From: Pseudomonadota bacterium
GTDB taxonomy: Bacteria > Pseudomonadota > Gammaproteobacteria > Xanthomonadales > Rhodanobacteraceae
Assembly (NCBI GenBank): GCA_018241165.1
Contig: JAFEEK010000470.1
Location: 1-23,585 of the forward strand
Length of the DNA: 23,585 nt
Direction of reading: 5' to 3'
Under the pieces are notes generated by a model. It was not told the DNA's origin and did no database searches. It was given only the letters and a program-made list of their open reading frames with translations. Of this stretch, positions 13,701 through 20,753 are shown one piece after another (position 1 is the stretch's first letter; each line of letters starts with the position of its first letter). Both the position numbers and the translations under genes were made by a program.

Positions 13701-14561
13701 GTGACGGATGCGGCGTTAGCGTTACCGGATCCGGCAAGCGTTCTCGCCGACGCGCGCCGCGCGTTGGCCGAGGATTTCGGCAGTGGCGACGTTACCGCAG
13801 ACCTTTTGCCGGCCGAGTCGAGCGCGCAGGCGCGCGTGATCGCGCGCGAGGCGGCGGTCATTTGCGGGCGCCCTTGGTTCGATGCGTGTTTTCGCCAACT
13901 CGATCCCGTAGCCCGCATCGAATGGCGTGTCGGCGAAGGCGGGCGCATCGACGCGGACGGCATCGTGTGCGAGCTGCACGGCAACGCGCGCGCGCTGGTC
14001 GGCGCCGAACGCAGCGCCCTGAATTTTTTGCAAACGCTGTCTGGCACGGCCACGGTCGCCGCGCAGTATGCGGATGCCGTTCGCAGTACGCGCGCGGCGA
14101 TCCTCGATACACGCAAGACCTTGCCGGGCCTTCGCTACGCGCAGAAATACGCGGTACGTTGCGGCGGCGCGTCGAATCACCGCATCGGCCTGTTCGACGC
14201 CATCCTGATCAAGGAAAACCACATCGCGGCGGCCGGTTCGCTGGCGGCCGCAGTGCGCGCGGCGCGCGCGCGGCATCCGGATTTGTTGCTGGAAGTGGAA
14301 GTCGAAAATTTCGGCGAACTCGATGCAGCACTCGCGGCCGGCGTCGATCGCATCATGCTCGACGAATTCTCGCTCGACGACATCCGTCGTGCGGTTGCGC
14401 ACGTCGCCGGGCGCGTGAAGCTGGAAGTCTCCGGCAGCGTGAGCCTGGATCGCGTTCGTGCGCTGGCGGAAACGGGCGTCGACTATATTTCGGTCGGCGC
14501 CCTGACCAAGCATGTGCGCGCCATCGATTTTTCGATGCGGGTTTCGATGACAGAACGCTGA
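13701..14561 (+). CDS. nadC: Nicotinate-nucleotide pyrophosphorylase (carboxylating)
   Basis: The 286-residue quinolinate phosphoribosyltransferase makes nicotinate mononucleotide from quinolinate and PRPP in de novo NAD synthesis. Signature stretches are EDFGSGDVT (24-32), ALNFLQTLSG (106-115), DTRKT (136-140), KYAVRCGGASNHR (149-161), KENH (171-174), EVEVEN (198-203) and the terminal barrel strands LEVSGS and ISVGALT. Catalytic Arg and Lys residues in DTRKT and KENH are present. The start is GTG 13701, one base after the preceding stop, so the gene is probably translated from the DUF1631 message. Length is normal. Confidence 0.96.
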   Translation: MTDAALALPDPASVLADARRALAEDFGSGDVTADLLPAESSAQARVIAREAAVICGRPWFDACFRQLDPVARIEWRVGEGGRIDADGIVCELHGNARALVGAERSALNFLQTLSGTATVAAQYADAVRSTRAAILDTRKTLPGLRYAQKYAVRCGGASNHRIGLFDAILIKENHIAAAGSLAAAVRAARARHPDLLLEVEVENFGELDAALAAGVDRIMLDEFSLDDIRRAVAHVAGRVKLEVSGSVSLDRVRALAETGVDYISVGALTKHVRAIDFSMRVSMTER

Positions 14562-14588
14562 TCGGTTGTCATTGCACCATTTTTGGCT

Positions 14589-14712
14589 CGTCATTCCGGG
14601 GCCGCCGCAGGCGGAACCCGGAATCCAGCGACTTTTGCTTTCAGGCCAGCAAGGCAGGCAAAGGCACTGGATTCCGGATCGCGCCCGCTATGCGGGCTTG
14701 TCCGGAATGACG
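14589..14712. repeat. Intergenic inverted-repeat element (REP/MITE-like) between nadC and sodB
   Basis: The outer ends are CGTCATTCCGG (14589-14599) and its exact reverse complement CCGGAATGACG (14702-14712). Inside, CCGGAATCCAG (14618-14628) pairs exactly with CTGGATTCCGG (14667-14677). Each arm can also fold alone: GCCGCC/GGCGG in the left arm and CCCGC/GCGGG in the right. The GTCATTCCGG...GGAATCCAG wording is typical of a dispersed element common in intergenic regions of several proteobacteria. It contains no gene and lies between convergent genes, where it may also terminate transcription from both sides. Confidence 0.75.
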
Positions 14713-14779
14713 AATGAGAACTTACTCGGCGCGAGCGGAAACCCTCAGGACGCACTTGCGCCCTGCGGCAACGCCACGG

Positions 14780-15358
14780 TTACTTCATCTGCGCCGCGGC
14801 GAACTCCCAGTTCGCCAGGTTCCAGAATGCCTCGACGTACTTCGGTCGCGCATTGCGGTAATCGATGTAATAGGCGTGTTCCCAGACATCGCAGGTCAGC
14901 AGCGGACGGTCGGCGCCGGTGATCGGCGTGGCCGCGTTCGACGTGCTGACGATACCGAGCGATCCGTCGGCGCGCTGCACCAGCCAGGCCCAGCCCGAGC
15001 CGAACGTGCCAGCCGCGAGTTTGCCGAATTCATCCTTGAACTGCGCGAATCCGCCGAACGCCTTCTTGAGCGCATCCGCCAGCTTGCCGGATGGTTCGCC
15101 GCCGGCCTTCGGCGACAGGCTGTTCCAGTAAAACGTGTGGTTCCAGACCTGCGCGGCGTTGTTGAACATGCCGCCTTGCGCCTTCTTGACGATGGATTCG
15201 AGATCCAGCGCCTCGAATTCGGTGCCCTTGATCTGGTTGTTGAGGTTGGTCACGTAGGCCTGGTGATGCTTGCCGTAGTGATAGTCGAGCGTTTCGGCCG
15301 AGATGTGCGGCGCCAGCGCGTCGCGCGCATAAGGCAGGGCGGGAAGTTCGATAGCCAT
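14780..15358 (-). CDS. sodB: Iron-type superoxide dismutase
   Basis: The 192-residue cytoplasmic enzyme dismutates superoxide. All four metal ligands are present: His27, His74, Asp157 (DVWEHAYY) and His161. Gln70 in [14 protein letters not shown] occupies the position that marks the iron-type enzyme, where manganese types carry the glutamine in the C-terminal half. No signal peptide is present. The ATG at 15358 has a good AAGGAGA sequence upstream on the minus strand. The gene is divergent from grxD, sharing a 101-base region, and both belong to iron and oxidative-stress physiology. Confidence 0.97.
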   Translation of the reverse strand: MAIELPALPYARDALAPHISAETLDYHYGKHHQAYVTNLNNQIKGTEFEALDLESIVKKAQGGMFNNAAQVWNHTFYWNSLSPKAGGEPSGKLADALKKAFGGFAQFKDEFGKLAAGTFGSGWAWLVQRADGSLGIVSTSNAATPITGADRPLLTCDVWEHAYYIDYRNARPKYVEAFWNLANWEFAAAQMK

Positions 15359-15391
15359 GGAAGTCTCCTTGAGTGCAAAGTCCGACCTGCG

Positions 15392-15415
15392 AGTATACGC
15401 CGTGGCTGCTACAAT
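15392..15415. promoter_or_regulatory. Divergent sodB/grxD promoter core
   Basis: On the minus strand, TATACT (15397 to 15392) is a candidate -10 for sodB, 34 bases before its ATG. On the plus strand, TACAAT (15410-15415) is a candidate -10 for grxD. The two are only 12 bases apart, so the -35 region of each would overlap the other promoter. Neither has a clear -35 hexamer. Confidence 0.4.
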
Positions 15416-15424
15416 TGGCGTCTG

Positions 15425-15443
15425 CGCGCGGATGTGCCGCGCG
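15425..15443 (+). promoter_or_regulatory. GC-rich hairpin in the grxD leader
   Basis: CGCGCGG (15425-15431) pairs perfectly with CCGCGCG (15437-15443) around an ATGTG loop, followed by GGTTTTCC. It sits between the predicted grxD -10 and the ATG at 15460. It resembles a weak terminator and might attenuate grxD, but the T-run is only four bases. Confidence 0.35.
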
Positions 15444-15459
15444 GTTTTCCGGACATTCC

Positions 15460-15777
15460 ATGGACACCATCGAACGCATCAAGCAAACCGTGCAATCCAA
15501 CCCCATCGTGTTGTTCATGAAGGGCACGCCGCAATTCCCGATGTGCGGGTTTTCCAGTCGCACCTCGCAGGCGCTAAAGGCGGTTGGCGCGGAATTCGCG
15601 TCGGTGAATGTGCTCGAAGACCCCGAAGTGCGCGCGAATCTGCCGCATTATTCCAACTGGCCGACCTTCCCGCAGTTGTTCATCAACGGCGAATTGATCG
15701 GCGGTTGCGACATCACGCTCGAACTTTACGAAAGCGGCGAACTCGAGCGCATGGTCAAGGAAGCCAAGAAGGCCTGA
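15460..15777 (+). CDS. grxD: Monothiol glutaredoxin (Grx4 type)
   Basis: The 105-residue protein has the active site CGFS (29-32) and the glutathione-binding [18 protein letters not shown] region, with VLFMKGTP before the active site. Monothiol CGFS glutaredoxins bind a bridging [2Fe-2S] cluster with glutathione and work in iron-sulfur cluster transfer and iron sensing rather than in disulfide reduction. ATG 15460 is used because family members begin just before the IERIKQTV helix, although the frame is open further upstream. It is divergent from sodB and only seven bases from the following dehydrogenase gene, with which it probably shares an mRNA. Confidence 0.96.
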   Translation: MDTIERIKQTVQSNPIVLFMKGTPQFPMCGFSSRTSQALKAVGAEFASVNVLEDPEVRANLPHYSNWPTFPQLFINGELIGGCDITLELYESGELERMVKEAKKA

Positions 15778-15784
15778 TCCACGC

Positions 15785-16546
15785 ATGTCCGCGCCCATCC
15801 ACGCGCGCTTGCCAGCCAACTGGCAGGCGCCGCCCGACTATTTGCGCGATCGCATCGTGCTCATCACCGGCGCGGCCGGCGGCTTGGGTCGCGCCAGCGC
15901 GCTGGCGTGCGCACGTGCGGGCGCAAGCGTTGTTTTGCTCGGCCGACGCATTGCGCGGCTGGAAAAGGTCTACGACGAAATCCTGACACTGAAGCTCGCG
16001 CAACCGGCGATCTATCCGCTGGACCTGACCGGAGCGACGCCGCGCGATTACGCGGAACTTGCGGCCACGATCGAACGCGAATACGGCCGTCTCGACGGCA
16101 TCGTCCATGCCGCGGCGCATTTCGAAACCCTGCAACCGGCCAGCGACATCGAAGCCGAGGCATGGCTGCGCGGCCTTCATGTGAACGTCTCTGCGCCGTT
16201 CCTGCTCACCCAGGCCTGCCTGCCGCTACTGCGCGAATCGGCACAGGCGGGCGTGGTGTTCGTACTCGATGATCCGGAGCGGGTAAGTCGCGCGTATTGG
16301 GGCGCATACGGTGTCGCCAAGCACGCGCTGGCGGGTCTGGTTTCGATCCTGCGCGACGAATGGGAATCCACGAGCGTGCGCGCGCATGCGTTGCTGCCCG
16401 CGCCGATGCGCACGAAGTTGCGCCATGCCGCATATTTCGGCGAGGACGCGGCCACGATCGCCTTGCCGGATGCGACCGCGGATGCCGTGGTCTACCTGCT
16501 CGGCGCCGATGCCGCGCAGGTTGCAGGCACGCTCGATTTGCGTTGA
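15785..16546 (+). CDS. YciK-like short-chain dehydrogenase/reductase
   Basis: The 253-residue Rossmann-fold protein has the NAD(P)-binding TGAAGGLGRA (28-37), the HVNVSAPF stretch with the SDR asparagine (Asn134), and YGVAK (175-179) with Tyr175 and Lys179. The region RAYWGAYGVAK is close to the RANWGAY block of E. coli YciK. The catalytic serine normally found about 13 residues before the tyrosine is Asp162 here (VLDDPER), so activity is uncertain. No substrate can be named. It follows grxD by seven bases. The C-terminal block YLLGADAAQVAGTLDLR, where these enzymes usually have a glycine-rich VxG motif, is intact. Confidence 0.82.
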   Translation: MSAPIHARLPANWQAPPDYLRDRIVLITGAAGGLGRASALACARAGASVVLLGRRIARLEKVYDEILTLKLAQPAIYPLDLTGATPRDYAELAATIEREYGRLDGIVHAAAHFETLQPASDIEAEAWLRGLHVNVSAPFLLTQACLPLLRESAQAGVVFVLDDPERVSRAYWGAYGVAKHALAGLVSILRDEWESTSVRAHALLPAPMRTKLRHAAYFGEDAATIALPDATADAVVYLLGADAAQVAGTLDLR

Positions 16547-16554
16547 ATGCGTTG

Positions 16555-16563
16555 TGGTATAAA
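16555..16563 (+). promoter_or_regulatory. Extended -10 promoter of marC
   Basis: TGGTATAAA (16555-16563) is an extended -10 element: TG, one base, then TATAAA. Extended -10 promoters can work with a poor -35, and none is clear here. Transcription would start near 16570, leaving a leader of about 23 bases before the GTG start. Confidence 0.5.
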
Positions 16564-16592
16564 CGCCGCAGTCCGATTACGGGGATCACCAC

Positions 16593-17198
16593 GTGGAGCA
16601 TGGCCTGAGCACGCTGTCGGCGGGCGTCCTGCTGTTTCTGATCCTGGACCCGCTCGGCAACATTCCGCTGTTCCTGAGCCTGCTCAAGAACGTGGCGCCG
16701 GAGCGCCGTCGTCGCGTTCTGGTGCGCGAGCTGCTGATTGCGCTGGCCGTGCTGTTTGCGTTCCTGTTCGGCGGTGGCTACGTACTTTCCGCGCTGCAGT
16801 TGCGCGCGGAATCGGTCAGCATCGCCGGCGGCATCGTGCTGTTCCTGATCGGCGTGAAGATGATCTTTCCGCCGCGCGAAGGCGGCATCTTCGGCGGTGC
16901 CACCGGCACCGAGCCGTTCATCGTGCCGATGGCGATTCCCGGCGTTGCCGGTCCATCGGCCATGGCTGCGCTGATGCTCCTGACCAATTCCAACCCGGGG
17001 CGGACTGCCGACTGGAGCATCGCCCTGTTCTGCGCATGGCTTGCTACCGCGGTGATCCTGCTGTCATCGACCTATCTGTTCCGCTGGTTGGGGGCGAGCG
17101 TGCTCACGGCTCTGGAGCGATTGACCGGCATGTTGCTGGTCGCGCTCTCCGTACAAATGTTCCTCGATGGTGTGGTCATCTATCTCGGCAAGCATTGA
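16593..17198 (+). CDS. MarC/YhgN family integral membrane protein
   Basis: The 201-residue protein has about six membrane helices and the family's opening segment with LDPLGNIPLFLSLL (18-31). A second conserved loop reads PFIVPMAIPGVAGPSAMAAL. It begins at GTG 16593, preceded by GGGG about eight bases away. The MarC family was named for a link to multiple antibiotic resistance that was later withdrawn, and no transport substrate is established. It appears to be transcribed on its own. YhgN is the closest E. coli relative in style. Topology: both ends near the membrane surface, with a cytoplasmic basic loop (APERRRRVLVR) after helix 1. Confidence 0.9.
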   Translation: MEHGLSTLSAGVLLFLILDPLGNIPLFLSLLKNVAPERRRRVLVRELLIALAVLFAFLFGGGYVLSALQLRAESVSIAGGIVLFLIGVKMIFPPREGGIFGGATGTEPFIVPMAIPGVAGPSAMAALMLLTNSNPGRTADWSIALFCAWLATAVILLSSTYLFRWLGASVLTALERLTGMLLVALSVQMFLDGVVIYLGKH

Positions 17199-17266
17199 TC
17201 TGGCGCAATACGCCTGTCATGTGGACGGATTATTTTGCTGCCCCGGGGTGCGCTTCCGGTATTTTT

Positions 17267-17275
17267 TGTTAAACT
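17267..17275 (+). promoter_or_regulatory. Candidate extended -10 promoter of the TonB-dependent receptor
   Basis: TGTTAAACT (17267-17275) combines a TG dinucleotide with TAAACT, directly after a T-tract. It is the best promoter-like match in the 213-base gap 17199-17411 and would give a leader of about 130 bases. No -35 hexamer is obvious. I see nothing else in this gap. Confidence 0.35.
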
Positions 17276-17411
17276 GCGCTTAAATCATCGTTCGGGAATT
17301 CTTGCCGGCGCTTGGTTTTTGCGAAGTCGGCTGGTGTGGCTTGCTGATCGTGGCACCGAGTCAAATCGTGTTGTTTTTCATGGTCGAACAGTAGGTAAAG
17401 GGGTTGCTCAG

Positions 17412-20400
17412 ATGAAAAAGTCTCTCGGGGTACAAATTCTTTTCTGGCTGCTGGCGAGTTTGCTGGCGATGACGAGCGCGATGGCGCAGACCACCTCGTC
17501 GGGCCTGTCCGGCCGCGTCAGTGACGCTGCGGGAAAACCGGTCGCCGGTGCGACAGTGCGTATCGTGCACGTGCCTTCCGGTACGGCCTCGGTGACGACG
17601 ACCGACGCCAACGGTCGCTACATCGCGCAGGGTTTGCGCGTCGGTGGCCCCTACCACGTCGAAGCAACCGGCAATGGCATCAAGGAAATCGATGCCGACA
17701 ACATCTATATCGAACTGGGCCAGGTCGCCACGGCGAATCTGTCCGCTGCCTCCGCAGCGGCCACCGAGCTTGCCGGCGTGACCGTCAGCGCGTCCGCGCT
17801 GGACGCGCAGTTCAACGCCGACAACAAGGGCCTGGGCACCAGTGTCAGCGGCCGCGCGCTGGAAACCGCGGTCAGCGGCAACCGCTCGCTGGACGACATC
17901 GCCCGCCTCGACCCGCGCATCACCGTCACCGACCAGAACGACGGTTCGATTTCGCTGGCCGGCCAGAACAACCGTTACAACAACATCAGCGTCGATGGCC
18001 TGTCGGTGACCGATCCGTTCGGCCTGAATGCGAACGGCCTGGGCTTTACCGGTTCGCCGATTTCGCCCGACACGATCGCCGCCTATGAAATCAAGGCGAC
18101 CGATTACGACACCGCGTTCGATTCCGTCGGCGCGAACATCAACGCCGTCACCAAGTCGGGCACGAATGAGTTCCATGGTTCGGTTTACGGTGCGTATACG
18201 GATGGCAGCGACATGATCGGCGAGAGCCGCAGCGGCGCCAGCTATACGGGCTTCGACCAGAACAAGACCTACGGATTCACCCTCGGCGGGCCGATCATCA
18301 AGGACAAGTTGTTCTTCTTCCTCGGCTATGAAGACCAGAAAGTCACCGGCATCCAGGGTGTCGGCACCGACGCCGTGAGCAGTGGCGGCCTTACCCAGGC
18401 GCAAGTGGATGCGGTCGCGCAGGCGTTCAAGACCATCGGCATCGATCCTGGCACCAATGGCGGTGGTGGCGCCGGCCTGACCCAGGAAGACAAACGCACT
18501 TTGGCCAAGGTGGACTGGAACATCAGTGACAGCCAACGCGCCAGCTTTACCTATCAACGCACCGAGGAGACGAAGCCGACCCCGTATTCTGCGTACGTGA
18601 AGCCGTCCAGCGTCATCCTTTCCAGCGACTATTACACCGTCTCCAGCAAGACCAACAACTATTCCTTCCAGCTGTTCAGCGACTGGACCGACACGTTCAG
18701 TACCGAGTTCAAGCTCGGCTACCAGAAGTTCGACAACACCAACGGCGCGGCCAAGAATCAGCCCGAGGTATATGCTTGCTTCACTCCGTCTGCATCCAAC
18801 TGCCCGAACTACGCCGGCAGCATTCCCGCCACCACCGACTGGGTCATCGCGGGTGAAGACCGTTATCGCCACGAGAACTCGATCGCCAGCAAGCGCCTCA
18901 ATGGCACGCTGGCCGGCACCTGGCATCTGGGCGAACACGTGGTCAAGCTCGGCTTCGACTACATGAGCAACAAGACCGCCGACGTGTTCGGCCAGTTGCT
19001 GCATGGCTCCTACGGGTTCTACGACAAGAACGGCAATGGCACGCCGGCGGACGAGATTGCCGCAGGCAACTACAGCAGCTATGTCGTGAACGTCCTGCCG
19101 ATCGGCGTTACCCTCGCCGACAGCGCCGGTACCTGGAAATACACCCAATTCAGCCCGTTCCTGCAGGATACGTGGCAGGCGACCGACCGCTTCTCGCTCA
19201 CCTATGGCCTGCGCGTCGACATGCCCGATGCCGATCATGCACCGCCGGTGGCGATCGATCCGGCGACCGGCAAGAGCTATTGGGAAGAGCGCTTCGGCTA
19301 TGCGCCGAATACCACGCTGGGCAGCAAGAACCTGGTCGTCGAGCCGCGCGTGGCCTTCAACTACAACTTCGACACCGAACTGCGCATGCAGCTGCACGGC
19401 GGCGTGGGCCTGTTCCAAAGCACTCCGCCGACCGTGTGGTTGTCCAACCCGTACATCAACAACGGCGTGGTTGGTGCGAAGCAGTTCCGCAGCACGGATC
19501 CGACGAAGTACCCGTTCAGCCCGGATCCCTACAACCAGAACAGCCCGGGCCCGGTCGCGTCCGGCATTTGCACCGCCAATGCGAACTGCCAGATCGACAC
19601 GCTGGATCCGAACTTCAAGTTGCCGACCTCGCTGAAGTTCAACCTGGCTTACGATTCCGAATTGCCGTGGTGGGGCCTTGTGGGTTCGGCCGAGTACATG
19701 TTCATCAAGGCGCAGGATGCCATTGCCTACATCGCGCCGAACATCGGTGTGCCGAACGGCACCTTGCCGGACGGGCGTCTGTCGTACTGGAAGAACACCA
19801 GCAACGGTACTGGTGCCAACAACGGCTCCTATCCGGAAATCTACTATCGTTCGACCGAATTGACCAACACCAGCCAGGGCATGAGCAATTCGCTGACCCT
19901 GGCGCTGAGCAAGCCGTGGGATAACGGTTTGAGCGGCACCATCAGCGCCACCTTCACGCATGCCACCGACGTCAACCCGGGCACCAGCTCGCAGGCGTGG
20001 TCGAACTTCAACTACAACGCGCGCATCAATCCGAACGACATCGTTGCGGCGAATTCGCGCTTCAACATCCCGTTGTCGTTCAAGGCCGCGTTGAACTGGG
20101 AGCACGCGTTCTTTGGCGACAACAAGACGACAGCCTCGTTGTTCTACAGCGGCCACAGCGGCCTGCCCTACAGCTGGGTCTTCGGCAGCGACGTCAATGG
20201 CGACACCTTGTCCAACGACGACCTGGCGTACATCCCGTTGAAGAGCGATCCGCTGGTGAGCTACGGCAGCGCCACGCAAGCACAAATCGATGCCTTCAAT
20301 TCCTACATCGACCATAACTCGTACCTGAGCAAGCACCGCGGACAGATCGCCGGCCGCAATGCTTCGAACTCGCCGTGGGTCAACCAGCTCGACCTGGGCT

Positions 20401-20681
20401 TGCAGCAGGAATTGCCGGGCTTCTTCGGCACGGACAAGTTCGTCCTGCGCATGGATATCTACAACTTCCTGAACCTGCTCAACAAGAAGTGGGGCGATGT
20501 CAACAACGCCGGTTTCTTCGGCTCGCGTTACCTGGTGCCCGGTGCGAAAATCGCCAATGGCCAGTACGTCTACGACCTGAGCAAGCCGCCGCAGGCCTAC
20601 AGCTTGTACGACAGTTACCAGAACCCGACACGTGTGGTTTCGCGCTGGCAGATTCTGTTTACCTTGCGCTACAAGTTCTGA
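17412..20681 (+). CDS. Oar-like TonB-dependent outer-membrane receptor
   Basis: The 1089-residue protein begins at ATG 17412, with AAAGGGG eight bases upstream. It has a clear Sec signal peptide (MKKSLGV...AMA/QT, cleavage after about residue 26). A carboxypeptidase-regulatory-like Ig-type domain (about 30-105) is followed by a TonB-box-like GVTVSA, a plug domain (about 130-290) and a long beta-barrel ending in LRYKF with the expected C-terminal aromatic residue. This order matches the Oar family, abundant in Xanthomonadales and Myxococcus. It should bind and import a substrate using TonB energy, but no substrate gene is adjacent. Cysteine pairs Cys456/Cys464 and Cys720/Cys726 probably form disulfides in external loops. 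The frame is open upstream to 17235 but lacks start signals there. A strong terminator follows the stop. Confidence 0.93.
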   Translation: MKKSLGVQILFWLLASLLAMTSAMAQTTSSGLSGRVSDAAGKPVAGATVRIVHVPSGTASVTTTDANGRYIAQGLRVGGPYHVEATGNGIKEIDADNIYIELGQVATANLSAASAAATELAGVTVSASALDAQFNADNKGLGTSVSGRALETAVSGNRSLDDIARLDPRITVTDQNDGSISLAGQNNRYNNISVDGLSVTDPFGLNANGLGFTGSPISPDTIAAYEIKATDYDTAFDSVGANINAVTKSGTNEFHGSVYGAYTDGSDMIGESRSGASYTGFDQNKTYGFTLGGPIIKDKLFFFLGYEDQKVTGIQGVGTDAVSSGGLTQAQVDAVAQAFKTIGIDPGTNGGGGAGLTQEDKRTLAKVDWNISDSQRASFTYQRTEETKPTPYSAYVKPSSVILSSDYYTVSSKTNNYSFQLFSDWTDTFSTEFKLGYQKFDNTNGAAKNQPEVYACFTPSASNCPNYAGSIPATTDWVIAGEDRYRHENSIASKRLNGTLAGTWHLGEHVVKLGFDYMSNKTADVFGQLLHGSYGFYDKNGNGTPADEIAAGNYSSYVVNVLPIGVTLADSAGTWKYTQFSPFLQDTWQATDRFSLTYGLRVDMPDADHAPPVAIDPATGKSYWEERFGYAPNTTLGSKNLVVEPRVAFNYNFDTELRMQLHGGVGLFQSTPPTVWLSNPYINNGVVGAKQFRSTDPTKYPFSPDPYNQNSPGPVASGICTANANCQIDTLDPNFKLPTSLKFNLAYDSELPWWGLVGSAEYMFIKAQDAIAYIAPNIGVPNGTLPDGRLSYWKNTSNGTGANNGSYPEIYYRSTELTNTSQGMSNSLTLALSKPWDNGLSGTISATFTHATDVNPGTSSQAWSNFNYNARINPNDIVAANSRFNIPLSFKAALNWEHAFFGDNKTTASLFYSGHSGLPYSWVFGSDVNGDTLSNDDLAYIPLKSDPLVSYGSATQAQIDAFNSYIDHNSYLSKHRGQIAGRNASNSPWVNQLDLGLQQELPGFFGTDKFVLRMDIYNFLNLLNKKWGDVNNAGFFGSRYLVPGAKIANGQYVYDLSKPPQAYSLYDSYQNPTRVVSRWQILFTLRYKF

Positions 20682-20708
20682 TCCGGGCTTAATCCGCAGT
20701 AAAAAAAT

Positions 20709-20737
20709 GGCGCCCCGCAAGGGCGCCGTTTTTTTTT
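20709..20737 (+). terminator. Rho-independent terminator after the TonB-dependent receptor
   Basis: GGCGCCC (20709-20715) pairs perfectly with GGGCGCC (20721-20727) around CGCAA, followed by G and nine T's (20729-20737). Seven A's (20701-20707) precede the stem, so it can also work on the minus strand. It lies 28 bases after the receptor stop and 17 bases before the ppnN start. Confidence 0.95.
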
Positions 20738-20741
20738 GCGT

Positions 20742-20747
20742 TACACT
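20742..20747 (+). promoter_or_regulatory. Candidate -10 element for a leaderless ppnN mRNA
   Basis: TACACT ends six bases before the ATG at 20754, the usual distance from a -10 to the transcription start, so the mRNA could begin at the A of the start codon. No ribosome binding site is visible between the terminator and the ATG. The -35 position would fall inside the terminator stem. Confidence 0.35.
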
Positions 20748-20753
20748 TCACCC

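Noticed and set aside
11693..14116. Long minus-strand open frame across DUF1631 and nadC
   Set aside because: It crosses two unrelated plus-strand genes and has arginine-rich, domain-free translation, as expected of a high-GC shadow.
14562..14779. Possible small gene in the nadC-sodB gap
   Set aside because: The open stretches fall on the inverted repeat, show no start signals and resemble no protein.
17351..17372. TGGCAC resembling the -24 half of a sigma-54 promoter upstream of the receptor
   Set aside because: No GC or TTGC element is found at the -12 distance, so the presence of rpoN elsewhere in the window is not enough to call it.
17361..20720. Very long antisense open frame across the TonB-dependent receptor gene
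   Set aside because: It is a by-product of high GC and codon bias opposite a clear receptor with signal peptide and barrel; its translation is Val/Arg/Ala-rich with no recognisable domain.
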